DNA of 64,000 nucleotides. Origin: Thalassomonas actiniarum (GTDB lineage Bacteria > Pseudomonadota > Gammaproteobacteria > Enterobacterales > Alteromonadaceae). Below, in pieces: positions 62,306 to 64,000 of the stretch; within the stretch, counting starts at the first letter, position 1; each line of letters opens with the position of its first letter. The notes under the pieces were generated by a model. That model did no database searches, had not been told where the DNA came from, and worked only from the letters and a program-made list of their open reading frames with translations. The stretch spans positions 1,240,001 through 1,304,000 of the forward strand of contig NZ_CP059735.1 in NCBI RefSeq assembly GCF_000948975.2, in the 5' to 3' direction. Both the position numbers and the translations under genes were made by a program.

Positions 62306-62934
62306 TTATCGGCGGCGTTATTGCCATATCTTGCCAGCAGTTGGCCTTTTATCCCGATGTGGCGTTAATTAATACGATCTGCGATCGTTTATTGCCCGAA
62401 TAGGATCTTTGGCGGCTGACAAAAGTGTTTATCGGGGAATAATCGCTGAAAACAGTTCTTATTTAGAGAAACTTTCTTGATTTTTTACTGTTTTTATATT
62501 CGAAAAGTGAACAAAGATCCTGCAAATTATAAAGAATATAACTAGGCAAAAAGCAAGATTTTTATGGAAAAAAACAGCTTATTTACCGGAGTAAAACTTT
62601 GTCTGATTTCAAGAAAAATATTATTTTTTTTTGTTAAAAACATATTGCAAATTCCAAAGCCTCTATTTGATTGGTCTGGCATTTGTTATCCACAGAATTT
62701 GTGGAAAGTTAATTTTTGATGTCTATGTTGTGGATAACTATGTTGGTAAGTTTTGTTTGTGCTTTTATTATCCACAAAATGCTTTTTAGTGCTTGAGACT
62801 TTGTCCGGGATTTATGAAGGATATTTGATATTTCTGGCCAGAGAAATGCAAAATAAACAGTGTAAAATTATTAGTTTACACTGTTTATTAACCGGGCTTA
62901 TTTGGGAGTTTTATCGGGTTAATGATCAGGGGGA
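62306..62934. other. AT-rich intergenic region with DnaA boxes
   Basis: About 630 bp without genes. The middle (62440-62660) is very AT-rich and contains a run of ten T at 62626-62635. The right part carries three perfect DnaA boxes. A few GATC sites occur at 62380-62410 and 62515. Confidence 0.6.
62686..62776. promoter_or_regulatory. Cluster of three consensus DnaA boxes
   Basis: TTATCCACA occurs at 62686-62694 (+), 62729-62737 (-) and 62768-62776 (+). Each is a perfect 9-mer. The spacing is 43 and 39 bp. The cluster borders a strongly AT-rich stretch. Confidence 0.75.
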
Positions 62935-64000
62935 TTATTCGTCGGTTTCTTCTTCAAGATAATACTCCGGCATGATGCGTACGGATTTGATCATATTGTC
63001 GCTGACATCAACGATCTCTACCGGGTAACCGGCGATCCTGACGCTGAGTTTTGCCTGGGGGATATCTTCCAAATATTCGATAATCAAGCCGTTGAGGGTT
63101 TTAGGGCCATCCGTGGGTAACTTCCACGACATCGCCTTATTAATGTCCCTGATATTGGCACTGCCGTCGACCAGGTAACTGCCGTCCGGTTGCAGGTGTA
63201 CCTCATCACTGGCGGTAGGCGTCATTGTGGTGGTGAAATCACCGACGATCTCTTCCAGGATATCCTCTAAGGTGACTAAGCCCTGGATATCGCCGTATTC
63301 ATCCACTACTAAGCCCAGACGCTCTTTGGCATGCTGAAATTTTAATAGCTGGACATTTAACGGGGTGCCTTCGGGAATAAAGTAAAGCTCACGTACCGCG
63401 CGCAGCAGGGTGGCTTTGGTAAACTGGTTTTTTGACAGCAGTTTGAGTGCATCCCTGACATGAACATAACCGACGACATCGTCGATATTGTCACGGTAAA
63501 GCAAAACCCGGGTATGGTTAGACTGGGTTAATTGCTTTTGGATCCTTTTCCAATCGTCATTGACATCGATACCGACAAGTTCGTTACGGGGGATCATGAT
63601 GTCTTCTACATGGACTTTTTCCAGATCTAAGATACTCACCAGCATGTCCTGGTTACGCTCCGGGATCAGGGCGCCGGACTCGTTAACCACAGTGCGCAGC
63701 TCTTCCGTACTCAGGCTGTGTTGCTCTCTTTGTTCCGAGCTGATCCCCAATAACATCAGGATCCCGTTAGTGATCCAGTTAACGATAATGACCAAAGGAT
63801 AAAGGATTTTAAGTAATAAAGTGAGAAACAACGAGCTGGGGAAAGCAACTTTTTCCGGGTACAGGGCAGCTAGTGTTTTAGGCGTCACTTCTGCAAAAAT
63901 AAGGATAATCAAGGTTAAAGCTATGGTGGAAACCAAGATCCCGACATCTCCCAATAAGCGTAAACCGATAACGGTGGCGATAGCAGAAGCGGCTATGTTA
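62935..64000 (-). CDS. CorB/CorC-type (CNNM-CBS) membrane protein, 3' part
   Basis: The frame continues past 64000 (NIAASAIATVIGLRLLG before the visible part), so the N-terminus is outside the window. Visible are the end of the CNNM membrane domain (FAEVTPKTLAALYPE, then two helices), paired CBS domains (about 110-235 of the visible 355 residues, with IMIPRNELVGID) and a CorC_HlyC C-terminal domain (LQPDGSYLVDGSANIRDIN). The family exports or regulates Mg2+ and Co2+. Confidence 0.9.
   Translation of the reverse strand, partial: NIAASAIATVIGLRLLGDVGILVSTIALTLIILIFAEVTPKTLAALYPEKVAFPSSLFLTLLLKILYPLVIIVNWITNGILMLLGISSEQREQHSLSTEELRTVVNESGALIPERNQDMLVSILDLEKVHVEDIMIPRNELVGIDVNDDWKRIQKQLTQSNHTRVLLYRDNIDDVVGYVHVRDALKLLSKNQFTKATLLRAVRELYFIPEGTPLNVQLLKFQHAKERLGLVVDEYGDIQGLVTLEDILEEIVGDFTTTMTPTASDEVHLQPDGSYLVDGSANIRDINKAMSWKLPTDGPKTLNGLIIEYLEDIPQAKLSVRIAGYPVEIVDVSDNMIKSVRIMPEYYLEEETDE

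Noticed and set aside
62306-62934. Calling the DnaA-box region oriC
   Set aside because: No dnaA, gidA/mnmG or mioC neighbours; boxes alone do not prove an origin.
62753-62962. 69-codon plus-strand frame across the DnaA boxes
   Set aside because: It overlaps the real CorB/CorC gene end and lacks a ribosome site.

Overview
The window looks like chromosomal DNA of a marine gammaproteobacterium of the Alteromonadales, most plausibly Colwelliaceae (Thalassomonas or Colwellia-like). This is inferred from gene content: a PomA/PomB sodium-type flagellar stator beside thiI and the dxs-ispA-xseB block, a RibB carrying a degenerate GTP cyclohydrolase II-like tail, Na+-coupled transporters, PEP-CTERM proteins and a nirK cluster. 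No rRNA, tRNA, CRISPR array or transposase was seen.

Region 1 (1-8.5 kb) holds the 5' part of an RND-type membrane fusion protein, a bacterioferritin pair whose active-site residues are complementary, bfd with a Fur box, a TrkA-N potassium-channel-like protein, a periplasmic binding-like protein, an Aer-type aerotaxis receptor with a perfect FNR box upstream, and a gabD-type dehydrogenase. Region 2 (8.6-16.5 kb) is a respiratory copper/nitrite cluster. An AniA-like nirK, a diheme and a monoheme cytochrome c, a two-domain multicopper oxidase and a Met/His-rich outer-membrane protein run on the minus strand. They are followed by two unknown membrane proteins and, divergently, a NorR-type NO sensor. 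A sigma54-like promoter and two GT-N7-AC motifs precede nirK.

Region 3 (16.6-28.3 kb) carries an EF-hand protein, a CBM9-like secreted protein behind a LacI-type operator, a hydrolase/ABC/ECF-sigma group, glyA, and nrdR-ribD-ribE-ribBX. Region 4 (28.3-42.5 kb) is an accessory island between ribBX and dxs, where related genomes usually carry ribH-nusB-thiL-pgpA. It contains SymE, a run of integron-type cassettes with attC sites but no integrase, a MACPF/hemopexin pore-former with a DUF697 partner, two genes lacking ordinary start codons, an AraC regulator with a DUF2306 protein, and a trypsin-like protease. Several direct-repeat pairs bound its modules, including two 93-nt copies of the symE leader.

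Region 5 (42.5-51.2 kb) is conserved: dxs, ispA, xseB, pomAB, thiI, panE, a VanZ-like gene and yajQ. Region 6 (51.2-64 kb) has two tandem PEP-CTERM genes, each with a -24/-12 promoter and a shared upstream 19-mer. Next come an NSS transporter, thioredoxin, LysR, a pseudouridine synthase, an NhaC antiporter and gshA. After gshA lies a tandem array of three ~173-bp units, each ending on the minus strand in an intrinsic terminator and therefore a candidate multicopy small RNA. The window ends with a lytic transglycosylase lipoprotein, three perfect DnaA boxes within 91 bp, and a truncated CorB/CorC-type gene.

The best candidates for undescribed biology are the triplicated small-RNA array, the cassette-borne DUF6602/ATPase pair, the MACPF-DUF697 pair, the NorR-linked nirK/two-domain oxidase cluster, and the orphan symE leader.
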